Source: Cherax quadricarinatus (taxonomy: Eukaryota; Arthropoda; Malacostraca; Decapoda; Parastacidae). Taken from it: a DNA stretch of 64,000 nt. Under the pieces are notes generated by a model. It was not told where the DNA came from and ran no database searches. It worked only from the letters and a program-made list of their open reading frames with translations. The stretch is taken from NCBI RefSeq assembly GCF_038502225.1, contig NC_091341.1, forward strand, positions 4,925,903-4,989,902. Direction: 5' to 3'. A program made the position numbers and the translations under genes. This document shows positions 1 through 11,618 of this stretch, piece after piece. Numbering within the stretch: the first letter of the stretch is position 1; each line of letters opens with the position of its first letter.

Positions 1-3000
1 ATGGGTATTGGACTCTTCTGGGAGAGTACAGGATAGGCTTTGCACTATTCTGGGAGAGTACAGGTTTGGTATTTGACTATTCTGGGAGAGTACAGGATGG
101 GTGTTGGACTGTTCTGGGATAGTACAGGATGGGTATTGGACTGTTCTGGGAGAGTAAAGGATGGGCATGGGACTGTTAAGGGAGAGTACTTGATGGGTAC
201 CGGACTGTTCTGGGAGAGTAAAGAATGGGTATTGGACTGTTTTGGGAGCGTACAGGATGGGTACTGGACTGTTCTGGGAGCGTACAGGATGGGTGTTGGA
301 CTGTTCTGGGAGATTACAGGACGGGTATTGGACTGCTCTTTGAGAGTACAGGATGGGTGTTGGACTGTTCTGGAAGAGTACAGGATGGGTGTTGGACTGT
401 TCTTGGAGAGTACAGGATGGGTGTTGGACTGTTCTGGGAGAGTACAGAATGGGTGTTGGATTGTTCCGGGAGAATACAGGATGGGTATTGGACTGTTCTG
501 GGAGAGTACAGAATGGGTGTTGAACTGTTCTGAGAGAGTACAGGATGGGTGTTGGACTGTTCTGGTAGAGTACAGGATGGGTACTGGCCTGTTCTGGGAG
601 AGTACAGGATGGGTGTTGGACTGTTCTGGGAGAGTACAGGATTGGCATGGGACTGTCCTGGGAGAGTACAGGATTGGTTTTGGACTGTTCCTGGAGAGTA
701 CAGAATGGGTGTTGGACTGTTCTAGGAGAGTACAGGATGGGTGTTGGACTGTTCTGGGAGAGTACAGGATGGGTATTGGACTGTTCTGGTAAAGTACAGG
801 ATGTGTATTGGACTGTTTTGGGAGAGTACAGGAAAAGTATTGGACTGTACTGGGAGAGTATAGGATTGGTGTAGGACTGTTCTGAGAGAGTACATGATGG
901 GTTTTGGACTGCACTAGGAGAGTACAGGACGGGTATTGGACTGCTCTGGGAGAGTACAGGATGGGTGTTGGAATGTTCTGGGAGAGTACAGGATCGGTGT
1001 TGGACTGTTCTGGGAGAGTACAGGATGGGTGTTGGACTGTTCTGGGAGAGTACAGGATGGGTATTGGACTGTTCTGGTAGAGTACAGGATGGGTATTGGA
1101 CTGGTCTGGGAGAGTCAAGGATGGGGCTTGGACTGTTCTGTGAGAGTAAAGGATGGGTGTTGGACTGTTCTGAGAGAGTACAGGATTGGTGTTGGACTGT
1201 TCTGGGAGAGTACAGGACGGGTATAGGACTGTTCTGGGAGAGTACAGGATGGGTATTGGACTGTTCTGGGAGAGTACAGGATGGGTGTTTGGCTTTTCTG
1301 GGAGAGTACAGGATGGGCATGGGACTGTTCTGGAAGAGTAAAGGATGCGTATTGGACTGTTCTGGGAGAGTACAGGATGGGTATTGGACTGTTCTGGGAG
1401 AGTACAGGATGGGTGTTGGACTGTTCTGGGAGAGTACAGGATTGGTGTTGGACTGTTCTGGGAGAGTACAGGATGGGTATTGGACTGTTCAGGGAGAGTA
1501 CAGGATGGGTATTGGACTTTTCTGGGAGAGTACAGGACGGGCTTTGGACTGCACTAGGAGAGTACAGGAAGGGTATTGGACTGCTCTGGGAGAGTACGGG
1601 ATGGGTGTTGGACTGTTCTGGGAGAGTACAGGATGGGTGTTGGACTGTTCTGGGAGAGTACAGGATGGGTGTTGGATGGTTCCGGGAGAGTACAGGACGG
1701 GTATTGGACTTCTCTGGGAGAGTACAGGATGGGTGCTGGACTGTTCTGGGAGAGTACAGGATGGGTGTTGGATGGTTCCGGGAGAGTACAGGATGGGTAT
1801 TGGACTGTTCTGGGAGAGTACAGGATGGGTGTTGAACTGTTCTGAGTACAGGATGGGTGTTGGACTGTTCAGGGAGTGTACAGGATGGGTATTGGACTGT
1901 TCTGGGAGAGTACAGGATGGGTGTTGGACTGTTCTGGGAGAGTACAGGATGGGTGTTAAACTGTTCTAGGAGAGTACAGGATGGGCATGGGCCTGTTCTG
2001 GGAGAGTACAGGATGGGCATGGGACTATTCTTGTAGAGTACAGGATTAGTGTTTGACTGTTCAGGGAGAGTACAGGATTGGTATTGGACTGTTCCTGGAG
2101 AGTACAGAATGGGTATTGGACTATTCTGGGGGAGTACAGGATGGGTGTTGGACTGTTCTGGTAGAGTACACGATGGGTGTTGGACTGTTCTGGGAGAGTA
2201 CAAGATGGGTGTTGGACTATCGTGGGAGAGTACAGGATGGGTTTTGGCGTGCACTAGGAGAGTACAGGATGGGTGTTGGACTGTTCTGGAGAGTACAGCA
2301 CGGGTATTGGACTGCTCTGGGAGAGTACAGGATGGGTGTTGGACTGTTCTGGAAGAGTACAGGATGGGTTTTGGACTGCACTAGGAGAGTACAGGATGGG
2401 TTTTGGACTGCACTAGGAGAGTACAGGATGGATATTGGACAGCTCTGGGAGAGTACAGGATGGCCGTTGGACTGTTCTGGGAGAGTACAGGATGGGTGTT
2501 GAACTGTTCTGGGAGAGTACAGGATTCGTATTGGACTGTTCCTGGAGAGTACAGAATGGGTATTGGACTGTTCTGGGAGAGTACAGGATGGGTGTTGGAC
2601 TGTTCTGGGAGAGTACAGGATGGGTGTTGGACTGTTCTGGGAGAGTACAGGATGGGTTTTGGACTGCACTAGGAGAGTAGAGGACGGGTATTGGACTGCT
2701 GTGGGAGAGTACAGAATGGATGTTGGACTGTTCTGGAAGAGTACAGGATGGGTTTTGGACTGCACTAGGAGAGTACAGGACGGCTATTGGACTGCTCTGG
2801 GAGAGTACTGGATGGGTGTTGGACTGTTCTGCGATAGTACAGGATGGGTATTGGACTGTTCTGGGAGAGTACAGGATGGGTGTTGGACTGTTCTGGGAGA
2901 GTACAGGATGGGTGTTGGACTGTTCTGGGAGAGTACAGGATGGGTGTTGGACTGTTCTGGGAGAGTACAGGATGGGTGTTGGACTGTTCTGGGAGAGTAC

Positions 3001-6000
3001 AGGATGGGTGTTGGACTGTTCTGGGAGAGTACAGGATGGGTGTTGGACTGTTTTAAGAGAGTACAGGATGGGTGTTGGACTGTTCTAAGAGAGTACAGGA
3101 TGGGTGTTGGACTGTTCTGGTAGAGTACAGGATGGGTATTGGACTGATCTGGGAGAGTACAGGAAAGGTATTGGACTGTTCTGGGAGAGTCTGGGAGAGT
3201 ACAGGATTGGTAATGGACTGTTCTCGGAGAGCACAGCATGGGCATTGGACTGTTCTGGGAGAGTACAGGAAGGGTGTTGGACTGTTCTGGGAGAGTATAG
3301 GATTGGTGTAGGACTGTTCTGGGAGAGTACATGATGGGTTTTGGACTGCTCTGGGAGAGTACAGGATGGGTGTTGGACTGTTCTGGAAGAGTACAGGATG
3401 GGTCTTGGAATGCACTAAGAGAGTACAGGACTGGTATTGGACTGCTCTTGTAGAGTACAGGATCGGTGTTGGACTGTTCTGGGAGAGTACAGGATGGGTG
3501 TTGAACTGTTGTGGGAGAGTACAGGATGGGTGTTGGAGAGTATAGGATGGGTATTGGACTGTTCTGGGAGAGTACAGGATGGGTGTTGGACTGTTCTTGG
3601 AGAGTACAGGATGGGTATTGGACTGTTCTGGGAGAGTACAGGATGGGTGTTGGACTGCTCTGGGAGAGTACAGGATGGGTGTTGGACTGTTCTGGGAGAG
3701 TACAGGATGTGTGTTGGACTGTTCTTGGAGAGTACAGGATGGGTGTTGGACTGTTATGGAAGAGTACAGGATGGGTTTTGTACTGCACTAGGAGAGTGCA
3801 GGACTGATATTGGACTGCTCTGGGAGAGTACAGGATGGGTATTGGACTGTTCTGGGAGAGTACAGGATGGGTGTTGGGCTGTTCTGAGAGAGTACAGGAT
3901 GGGTGTTGGACTGCTCTGGGAGAGTACAGGATTGGTATTGGACTGTTCTGGGAGAGTAAAGGATGGGTATTGGACTGTTCTGGGAGAGTACAGGATGGGT
4001 GTTGGACTGCATTAAGAGAGTACAGGACGGGTATTGGACTGCTCTGGGAGAGTACAGGATGAGTGTTGGACTGTTCTGGAAGAGTACAGGATGGGTGTTG
4101 GACTGCATTAAGAGAGTACAGGAAGGGTATTGGACTGCTCTGGGAGAGTACAGGATGGGCATTGGACTGCTCTAGGAGAGTACAGGATGGGTGATGGACT
4201 ATGCTGGGAGCGTACAGAATGGGTATTGGACTATTCTGGGAGAGTACAGGATGGGAGTTGGACTATTCTGGGAGAGTACAGGATGGGTGTTGGACTATTC
4301 TTGGAGAGTACAGGATTGGTGTTGGACTGTTCTGGGAGAATACAGGATGGGTGTTGGACTGTTCTGGGAGAATACAGGATGGGTGTTGGACTTTTCTGGA
4401 GGAGTACATGATGGGTTTTGGACTGCACTAGGAGAGTACAGGACTGGTATTGGACTGCTCTGGGAGAGTACAGGATGGGTATTGGACTGTTCTGGGAGAA
4501 TACAGGATGGGTGTTGGACTGTTCTGGGAGAGTACAGAATGGGTATTGGACTGTTCTGGGAGAGTACAGGATGGGTATTGGACTGTTCTGGGAGAGTACA
4601 GGATGGGTGTTGGACTGTTCTGGGAGAGTACAGGATGGGCATGGGACTGTTCTGGGAGAGTACAGGATTGGTATTGGACTGTTCTGGGAGAGTACAGCAT
4701 GGGTATTGGACTGCTCTGGGAGAGTACAGGATGGGTGTTGGACTGTACTGGAAGAGTACAGGATGGGTTTTGGACTGCACTAGGAGAGTACAGGATGGAT
4801 ATTGGACAGCTCTGGGAGAATACAGGATGGCCGTTGGACTGTTCTGGGAGAGTACAGGATGGGTGTTGGACTGTTCTGGGAGAGTAGAGGATGGGTGTTG
4901 GACTGTTCTGGGAGAGTAGAGGATGGGTGTTGGACTGTTCTGCGATAGTACAGGATGGGTATTGGACTGTTCTGGGAGAGTACAGGATGGGTGTTGGACT
5001 GTTCTGGGAGAGTACAGGATGGGTGTTGGACTGCACTAGGAGAGTACAGGACGGGTATTGGAATGCTCTGGGAGAGTACAGGATGGGTGTTGGACTGTTC
5101 TGGGAGAGTACAGGATGGGTGTTGGACTGTTCTGAGAGAGTACAGGATGGGTATTGGACTGTTCTGGGAGAGTACAAGATGGGTGTTGGACTGTTCTGGG
5201 AGAGTACAAGATGGGTGTTGGACTGTTCTGGGAGAGTACAGGATGGGTGTTGGACTGTTCTGGCAGAGTACAGGATGGGTGTTGGACTGTTCTGAGAGAG
5301 TACAGGATGGGTTTTACACTATTCTGGGAGAGTACAGGATTGGTATTGGACTGTTCTGGGAGAGTAAAGGATGGGTATTGGACTGTTCTGGGAGAGTACA
5401 GGATGGGTATTGGACTGTTCTGGGAGAGTAAAGGATGGGTATTGGACTGTTCTGGGAGAGTAAAGGATGGGTATTGGACTGTTCTGGGAGAGTACAGGAT
5501 TGGTATTGGACTGTTCTGGGAGAGTAAAGGATGGGTATTGGACTGTTCTGGGAGAGTAAAGGATGGGTATTGGACTGTTCTGGGAGAGTACAGGATGGGT
5601 ATTGGACTGTTCTGGGAGAGTACAGGATGGGTATTGGATTGTTCTGAGAGAGTACAGGATGGGTGTTGGACTGTTCTGGGAGAGTACAGGATGTGTATTG
5701 GATTGTTCTGAGAGAGTACAGGATGGGTATTGGACTGTTCTGGGAGAGTACAGGATGGGTATTGGATTGTTCTGGGAGAGTACAGGATGGGTATTGGACT
5801 GTTCTGGGAGAGTACAGGATGGGTATTGGATTGTTCTGAGAGAGTACAGGATGGGTGTTGGACTGTTCTGGGAGAGTACAGGATGGGTATTGGATTGTTC
5901 TGGGAGAGTACAGGATGGGTATTGGACTGTTCTGGGAGAGTACAGGATGGGTATTGGATTGTTCTGAGAGAGTACAGGATGGGTGTTGGTGTGCTGTAGA

Positions 6001-6005
6001 AGAGT
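1..6005. repeat. 32-bp minisatellite array, roughly 185 units
   Basis: Head-to-tail repeats of a 32-bp unit whose core reads atgggtgttggactgttctg followed by ggagagtacagg. Variable positions recur between units (gtgttgg/gtattgg, gttctg/gctctg, tacagg/taaagg), and some units carry a 'gcactagga' variant that reappears in clusters near 900, 2380, 2660, 3780, 4420 and 4770. Because 32 is not a multiple of 3, reading frames cycle through three units and give a 32-residue peptide period on either strand. The unit lacks stop codons in several phases, so long apparent reading frames are artefacts. The array is cut by the window start, so its true length is unknown. Nothing indicates a coding role. 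Confidence 0.97.
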
Positions 6006-6203
6006 ACAGGTAAAACTGGTCAATTAGAAATTACTCTTTTAAAGCCGTTTCTTAAATTTTTTCTTATACATTAAAAGATATATTTTTTCACTTACGTTAA
6101 AATAAAATTTAATTATTTTTTACCAGAAGAACCTTGCCTTATTCGGCAAGAAGTGCGTTGCTTTTTTATCCAAAATAGCAACTTTTTCTTATTCGGTACG
6201 ACA
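6006..6203 (+). mobile_element. Remnant of a short terminal-inverted-repeat element (MITE-like)
   Basis: The segment starts aggtaaaactggtcaatt and ends tattcggtacgaca. Its right end is the reverse complement, with one mismatch, of the left end of another copy at 58747 (tgtcgtgccgaata). The two copies also share a 'ggtaaaa(c/t)tggt' stretch just inside the terminus. I therefore read this as an AT-rich non-autonomous element whose left terminus was replaced by the adjoining minisatellite: the last unit 'gagagtacagg' runs into 'aggtaaaactgg'. No transposase is visible. The family assignment rests on only two partial copies in this window. Confidence 0.5.
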
Positions 6204-6439
6204 TATAAATATATTAATGCAACCACAAACAAGTGGCATTTTTAGCAATAATAAACTGCTGCTAGCCGGAAATTGATCCCATATTTCATTCATGGACAAT
6301 TCTGCTATATATATATTATAATGAAAGTTTAGTGCTAAACCCACGAAGGACCCACAGTTGCAGGGTTGGGTGTGCTTACTATTTATTATGCTTGATCTGA
6401 GAATAGCTATTGTGAGGAGTGCTGAAGGCAGTACAATCC
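6204..6439. other. Unassigned AT-rich spacer
   Basis: No open frame with recognisable homology, no repeat unit and no structured RNA was seen between the MITE remnant and the 3' end of the minus-strand I-like element. Confidence 0.5.
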
Positions 6440-8345
6440 AAGGTTGTGTAATAAATTTGTTACTGTCAAATATCATAGTGGGTGTGTGTGTCGCAGGTGG
6501 GGCCGTCAGCGAGGAGGGAAGATAAAGTAAGGGTGTTAGAGCAGTGACGACATCGAAGATAAATTCTGGTGCTCGCTGGTAAACAGGACAGGCCAATAGA
6601 ATGCTGACTCACTGAAATTGCAACCTGACAATTCTCACAGAGTGGAACTGGACGCCTTTCCATGAGGTACCCATGTGTGAGACCTGTGTGCACAAAGCGA
6701 AGACGGGATAGCGTCGTCTCCCAACCACGACCTCGATTATAAGATGACCAGGATCCTAAACACGGGTTGAAAGAATGTAATTTGTTATGAATCAACTCAG
6801 ACGAGCGTTATTGCCAACGGTTGCGCACCTGGCTAGAGATTACAGCAAAATAGTCTGAGAATGGAATACCTCTATATGAAACCTGAGGTCATGCACCGTT
6901 GACCTCGCAGCAGCGTCCACCTGCTCGTTGCCCTGAACATCAACATAACTGGGGACCCAGAAGAAAATTATTTCATTGTTTTTGCTTGAAATACGGCGAA
7001 ACCAAAGTTGTATACGAAGAACTAGGGAATGAGGAATTTTTTTTTTTTTTTGATAACTGGCAAATCACTAAAGGAGTCTGAGATTACCACAAATGTTAAG
7101 GGAGGTCAGGATGCAATACGTATAATTGCTATGAGAACTGCATACAGCTCAGCTGTGAAAATGCTTGCCGAGTCTAATAAATGACCTCGCATAACACTCC
7201 GGGAACACTGCTACAAGCCGGACACCCTAAGAGGATTTAGAACCTTCAGTGTAAACTGAAATGGCGTAAGAATGAGACAAAAAGTGGTCGAGAAAAAGGG
7301 AACAACTTTAGATATCCGAACTTTCGCGCACGGCAGTGGGAAAGAACAGGCTTGAAATGTCGGAACCTTCCAAGGAGAAAGAGAAAAGTTAGATGCAAGA
7401 TGAACATATAAAGAGAGCAACTGAAGTGAAACCAAGAGCGAGTGAAGACGCAGAGAAAAGTAATAGAGTAAACAGGGGCGGCGAACAAATAATAGACCTC
7501 TACTAACGTCCGTTACTATCCTGTATGTAGAAGTATCGTGAGAGTCAAGAGAGGGAACAAAATATCTAAGGCAATGGTCATCACACCGATCGTTCAAGGA
7601 TGAAACATTCGCCTCTGCATATATGCTCTCAACAAGGGAAGAACGAAAACACCTAAACATAAACGTAATTCCTGACGATGGATGGGATCAAGTTGAAGAA
7701 GAGTTGCGGTAGAGGGCACAGAATATGTGTGTTTACCACAGTTTAGTTTCGATAAAATTAGGGCTGAATGAAGTCGGAGGAGAGCTCAACGATCTACCCC
7801 TTCCGCACACGAAAGATGAGCTAGGGTTTCAAGGAGGTTCAGCCGGTTATGACAAATTACTTTCAGGGAGGTTATGTGAGGTTTCCAGGACAGCCAGCAT
7901 CAAACAGAAGACCGAGAAATCTGACTGTATCACGTTCATGGACAGGGGAACCATATAGGTTTAGCGGATTATTAAACAACAGAACGTCTAGTAAAAGTAA
8001 CCTGGTGCGTTTCACTAGAAAATTTAAACCCACGAGTAGTGGCTCAGTGAGAAACACGGTCAACAGCATCCCGGAGAGAGGATGCTACTAGGTAGCAGTT
8101 AGCGCCTGCACAAGCTATAGCAAGTCATCACAAAGTGATGACCAAGTATTAGATGGGAGAACAGAGGCCAGATGAAAGTAGAGAGTGATGAAAGCAAAAT
8201 ATTAATTTCACAAGACTACAAAATGTACACGAGTTAGCTTTCCTCTCTGACGTATAAAAAAAAGTCAATTATATGACAGGAAAAATTCTGAGGAATTTAA
8301 GAAAAATCTATGAAAAGAAGAGTGATGAATTTGTAACCTAGATCC
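6440..8345 (-). pseudogene. Decayed I-like non-LTR retrotransposon (RT palm to RNase H and C-terminal finger)
   Basis: Read on the minus strand, conserved blocks appear in the right order across several frames. A degraded pre-'GVPQGS' region lies near 8345-8230 and a YxDD region near 8140-8120 (DD followed by AIACAGAN). The thumb is at 8070-7860 (GFKF..., then VRFLGLLFDAG). A linker follows at 7850-7250 (LRLHSALILSKLNCG; SSLVESIYAEANVSSLNDR; LKVLNPLRVSG). An RNase H domain follows: FTAELYAVLIAIIRIAS near 7170-7110, VVISDS near 7095, and VQGNEQVDAAA near 6930-6900. A C-terminal block comes last (LSRLRFVHTGLTHGYLMERR; PLCENC) near 6715-6620. RNase H after RT is typical of the I group of LINEs. 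There are at least five frameshifts or stops, so it is dead. The endonuclease and ORF1 are absent. The clade call is from remembered motifs; the coding nature is certain. Confidence 0.8.
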
Positions 8346-8519
8346 GAGAAGAGTTAAGATTCCGACGGTCGATCTGATGTTCACACGTTCAAACGTGGCA
8401 GATTGTACTAACAGTGCAATTTATTAGGTAAAGATAGTGAAGATCATGATGACCCACATACATGCTTCAAAAAAGTTGTCCAACAAACATAGGAAAGTGA
8501 TATCCCACAGCGTGACAAC
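8346..8519. other. Unassigned spacer
   Basis: No feature recognised between the 5'-truncated I-like element and the CR1 3' end. Confidence 0.4.
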
Positions 8520-8782
8520 GGTGATGTCCCACAAGTGTATTGAAGAGGCTAAAACGTTGTGTAGTTTTAAAAATAGGTTAGATAAATACACGAGTAGGTG
8601 TGGGTGGGTGTGAGTTGGACCTGACTAGCTTGTGCTACTAGGTCTAATGCCGTGCTCCTTCCGTAAGTGGAAGTGACCTGACTAGGTGGGTCATTGGGCT
8701 AGTCCGGGGGGGACGGACATGGACCTGCTTTGCATGGGTCAGTAGCAGCTGCAGTGTTCCTTCGTTCTTATGTTAACAAGAC
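8520..8782 (+). mobile_element. CR1-family 3' end fragment
   Basis: A short frame reads FKNRLDKYTS and ends at the GWV stop. This matches the ORF2 C-terminus FKSRLDKYMSGRGWI of the near-complete CR1 copy ending at 38928. It is followed by a related 3' UTR with gacctgacta...gtgggtca, and 'tgcagtgttccttcgttcttatgtt', which parallels the 39030-39073 tail. The insert is heavily 5'-truncated and more diverged than the copies at 38.9 and 54.3 kb, so it is older or belongs to a sister subfamily. Confidence 0.75.
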
Positions 8783-9060
8783 AAGGTACCTTCCTGAATA
8801 GTTACTATCTACAAGAATAAAACGTGTTGCAGTTCCAATTTTGTCTCCATTAATTTTCACTGCCTTCACTGGACCCGTCCCTCATTATCTTTGACAGATT
8901 GTTATCACCTGTCTGCTGCAGTATATTACAAGAAGTAACAGATACTCTTGAGATCTGAGGTCACTGGTATTAACCATTGTGATCTGTTCATATCACAAAA
9001 CTCTGTGTATGGTCAAAATAAAAAGCCTGTTACATTATGCTGAGCAGTTGATTGTTCTAC
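8783..9060. other. Unassigned AT-rich spacer
   Basis: No coding, repeat or structural signal that I can support. Confidence 0.4.
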
Positions 9061-9245
9061 ATGTATGTTCTGTTTGTTACTGTACTTTTCATGCCTTACT
9101 GTACTGTTTCATGTGTTACTATTTAGCTTTTGCATGCTACTGTACTGTTGCATATTAATGACCTGTTCTTGTATGTTGCTATGCTTTTTTTATATGCTAC
9201 TGCATATTTTTTTGCGTCTTACTGTACCGAAGCATGTGTTAACCT
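9061..9245. repeat. Degenerate tandem repeat, 'tgttactgtactgttcatg' type
   Basis: Loose reiteration of catgtgttactgtactgttt-like units about 20-24 bp long, with variants ending 'ttgcatgctactg' and 'tgtatgttgctatg'. The same unit appears in a second degenerate patch at 17125-17275. The cysteine- and leucine-rich reading frame across it is a by-product of the repeat. Confidence 0.55.
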
Positions 9246-9950
9246 ACAATGTTTATGAATGATAAAGGTTCCAAGAACTCTCAACTTCTCTTTCACATCA
9301 GTGTCTTCCAGAATCCCTTTGTCTCACATCTTCGCTTATCTATACAATATTAATTCAAATAATGGATAGACACAAACTAATATAAAACTTTTAAAGAGGT
9401 GGACTAGGAAGCAGATAGAGGCAGACACGTCTGCAAAGATTTATTCTTGACCAGGCTGCCGCACTGACTGCGCACTGAATTCACTTCGCTCTCGAAAACT
9501 CTTCAGTCTGCAATATGGTCGTGGCAAGGGAGGCAAAGGACTCGGATAGGGTGAGCCCAAACGTTATAGCAAAGTACTTCGTGACAACATCCAGGGCATC
9601 AAGTCGAGTGGCTCTCCGTGGAGGCGTGAAGCGTATTTCCAGCCTCATCTACGAAGAGACTCGAGTTTTCAAAGTTTTCTTAGAGAACGTCATCAGAGAT
9701 GCAGTTACCTAACACTGAACATGCAAAGAGGAAAACTGTCACTGCCATGGACGTCGTGTGTACTCTGTAACTCCAGGGATGCACTGTCGATGGCTTCGGT
9801 AGCTAAATCACTAATACTCATTCTTCCTCAAGACCTACCAAGTTACTAAAGAAAGTAAAAGAACATAAAATAACAGATGACCAAAAGCTTCAGTGTTTCC
9901 TGACCGGCGTCAGGAAACACTTGTCCTAACTAATTCTGAGAATTAAGCCG
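9246..9950. other. No recognised gene
   Basis: A 65-codon frame at 9515-9712 has no recognisable domain and no repeat relationship. I could not support it as a gene. No splice-bounded exon pattern was convincing. Confidence 0.4.
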
Positions 9951-10690
9951 GCCTGGAGCCGATCCTAAAGCCAGGCAAGTCCGCCACATTTCGAAGTCAT
10001 GTCTTCAGTAACAACTGTATCATTCATACTGCCTGCACATACTGTTAAATTTGCTTAACAAATATTTTAAACTATCATAAACTAAAAGATGCTAAAAAAA
10101 AAAATTTAGAAATAATTATTGTGAAATTCTTCAGTAGCTACGGCAGTATCAAAGTTTCCTTTCAGCACTGAAAGTTATAATGGCTCGAGAAGTTACATTC
10201 TTAAAGGACTGGAGTCACTTTGGTTACAGTAAACATCAAGAATATTTAAAAGAAAACGCTAGTGTGGAAACGAGAATGAAATAATAATTTTAATATCTTT
10301 TTCACATCTTTATTTATCTTGATACCTCAAAAAATCTCTTCATCTCATCAGCTAGAAAATATTCTTTACCATCTCATCTTATCTGCTTTAATTTACCTAA
10401 ATCAGCTGTTATCATGTTATGTTGCTCATTGTACCGAATTGTATTTGCAGTTAGTTATCCCTGAGTTACCAGACCCTGCCATCTTGGGGCTTCCTTCATG
10501 TCCATGTGTCCATGAGTCCACCTGGGTGCCCTTTTGGATCATGTTTCCGTGGGCCCCCGCATGTCAAGCCTTCCACACTCCCCACTTCTATTTTTGGTGC
10601 TTTCTCTCATCTGAGTCATTTCCCAGGTTCTGTATTTTGTTACTTCTGATGATCTTGGTCTTTTCTAACTGGTCTAGTCAGGTGTGGTCA
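9951..10690. repeat. Diverged duplicate of the 29.46-30.1 kb segment
   Basis: Landmarks in the same order tie this stretch to 29.46-29.96 kb. These are ggcaagtccgccacatt (9976 here; nine tandem copies at 29257-29530), gctacggcagt (10138 and 29639), ctggagtcacttt(a/g)gttacagta (10209 and 29682), and a tcttcatctcatc-rich patch. Both copies then run into the 'gtcatagtt' minisatellite. The spacers between landmarks have diverged strongly, so this is an old compound repeat rather than a recent segmental duplication. Confidence 0.6.
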
Positions 10691-11549
10691 TAGTTAGGAG
10701 TCATAGGTGTGTTTCTGGTGTTCCCAAGTTTCGTGTTTCCAGAAATCCATCTGTGTCCCCTCAGATGAGGTGATGCTATAGTGAGGTGATGCCACAGTTA
10801 GGTGATGTTATAGTGAGGTGATATCATAGTGAGGTTATGTCATAGTTAGGTGTAGTCATAGGTGAGGTCATAGTTGGGTGATGTCATAGTTAAGCAATGT
10901 CATAGCTAGGTGGTGTCATAGGTGATGTCATAGTTAGGCGAGGTCATAGTTAGGTGAGGTCATAGCCGTGTGTGTGTTCCGTGTCTCCAGGAGTCAGTGT
11001 CCCTTCAGATGAACTAACTCCCTTCTCTACTTCACCAGGTGTGGTCATAAGTGAGGTCATTGTTAGGTGTGGTCATAGCTGGGTGTGGTCATACTTGGGT
11101 GTGGTCATAGTTGGGTGTGGTCATAGGTGGTGTCATAGTTAGGTGGTGTCATAGTTATGTGGTGTCATAGTTAGGTGGTGTCATAGTTAGGTGGTGTCAT
11201 AGTTAGGTGGTGTCATAGTTAGGTGGTGTCATAGGCGAGGTCATAGTTAGGCGAGGTCATAGCCGTGTGTGTGTGTTCCGTGTCTCCAGGAGTCAGTCTG
11301 TGTCCCCTCAGATGAACTCCCTTCCTCACTTTCCAAGGTGTGGTCATATTCAGGCGTGGTCATAGTGAGGTGCAGTCACAGTTAGATGAGGTCATAGTTC
11401 AGTGTTTCCAGAAGTCCATCTGTGTCCTCTCAGATGAACTCCCTTCTCTACTTCACCAGGTGTGGTCATAGGTGAGGTCATTGTTAGGTGTGATCTTAGT
11501 TGGGTGTGGTCATAGTTGGGTGAGGTCATAGTTGGGTGATGCCATAGTC
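10691..11549. repeat. Compound array: 16-bp 'gtcatagttaggtgag' minisatellite with interspersed 'gtctccaggagtc' modules
   Basis: Units of about 16-19 bp built on ggtcatagttaggtg (variants gatgtcatag, ggtgtcatag, gtgaggtcat) alternate with a longer module containing ccagaagtccatctgtgtcc, then ctcagatgaactccctt and cttcaccaggtgtggtc. The module recurs near 10735, 10985, 11283 and 11400. It is the same module found in better-preserved form at 31.3-34.4 kb. Confidence 0.85.
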
Positions 11550-11552
11550 GTG

Positions 11553-11614
<62 letters not shown>
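11550..11614. repeat. (GT)n microsatellite at the 3' end of a CR1-like element
   Basis: About 32 GT dinucleotides with one 'gc' interruption. It directly abuts the 3' end of the minus-strand CR1-like insertion, so on the element's sense strand it is a (CA)n tail or target. The flank 'gccatagtcgtgtgtg' is the same as at 33.06 kb, where no element is inserted. Confidence 0.9.

Positions 11615-11618
<4 letters not shown>

Noticed and set aside
40..6023. Many long open frames on both strands (up to 379 codons) with peptide repeats such as GVGLFWESTGWVLD
   Set aside because: They follow from a 32-bp tandem unit lacking stops. All phases and both strands are open alike, and no frame is favoured.
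6189..6596. 135-codon minus-strand frame as a gene
   Set aside because: It overlaps the I-like element's 3' end in another frame and shows no domain.
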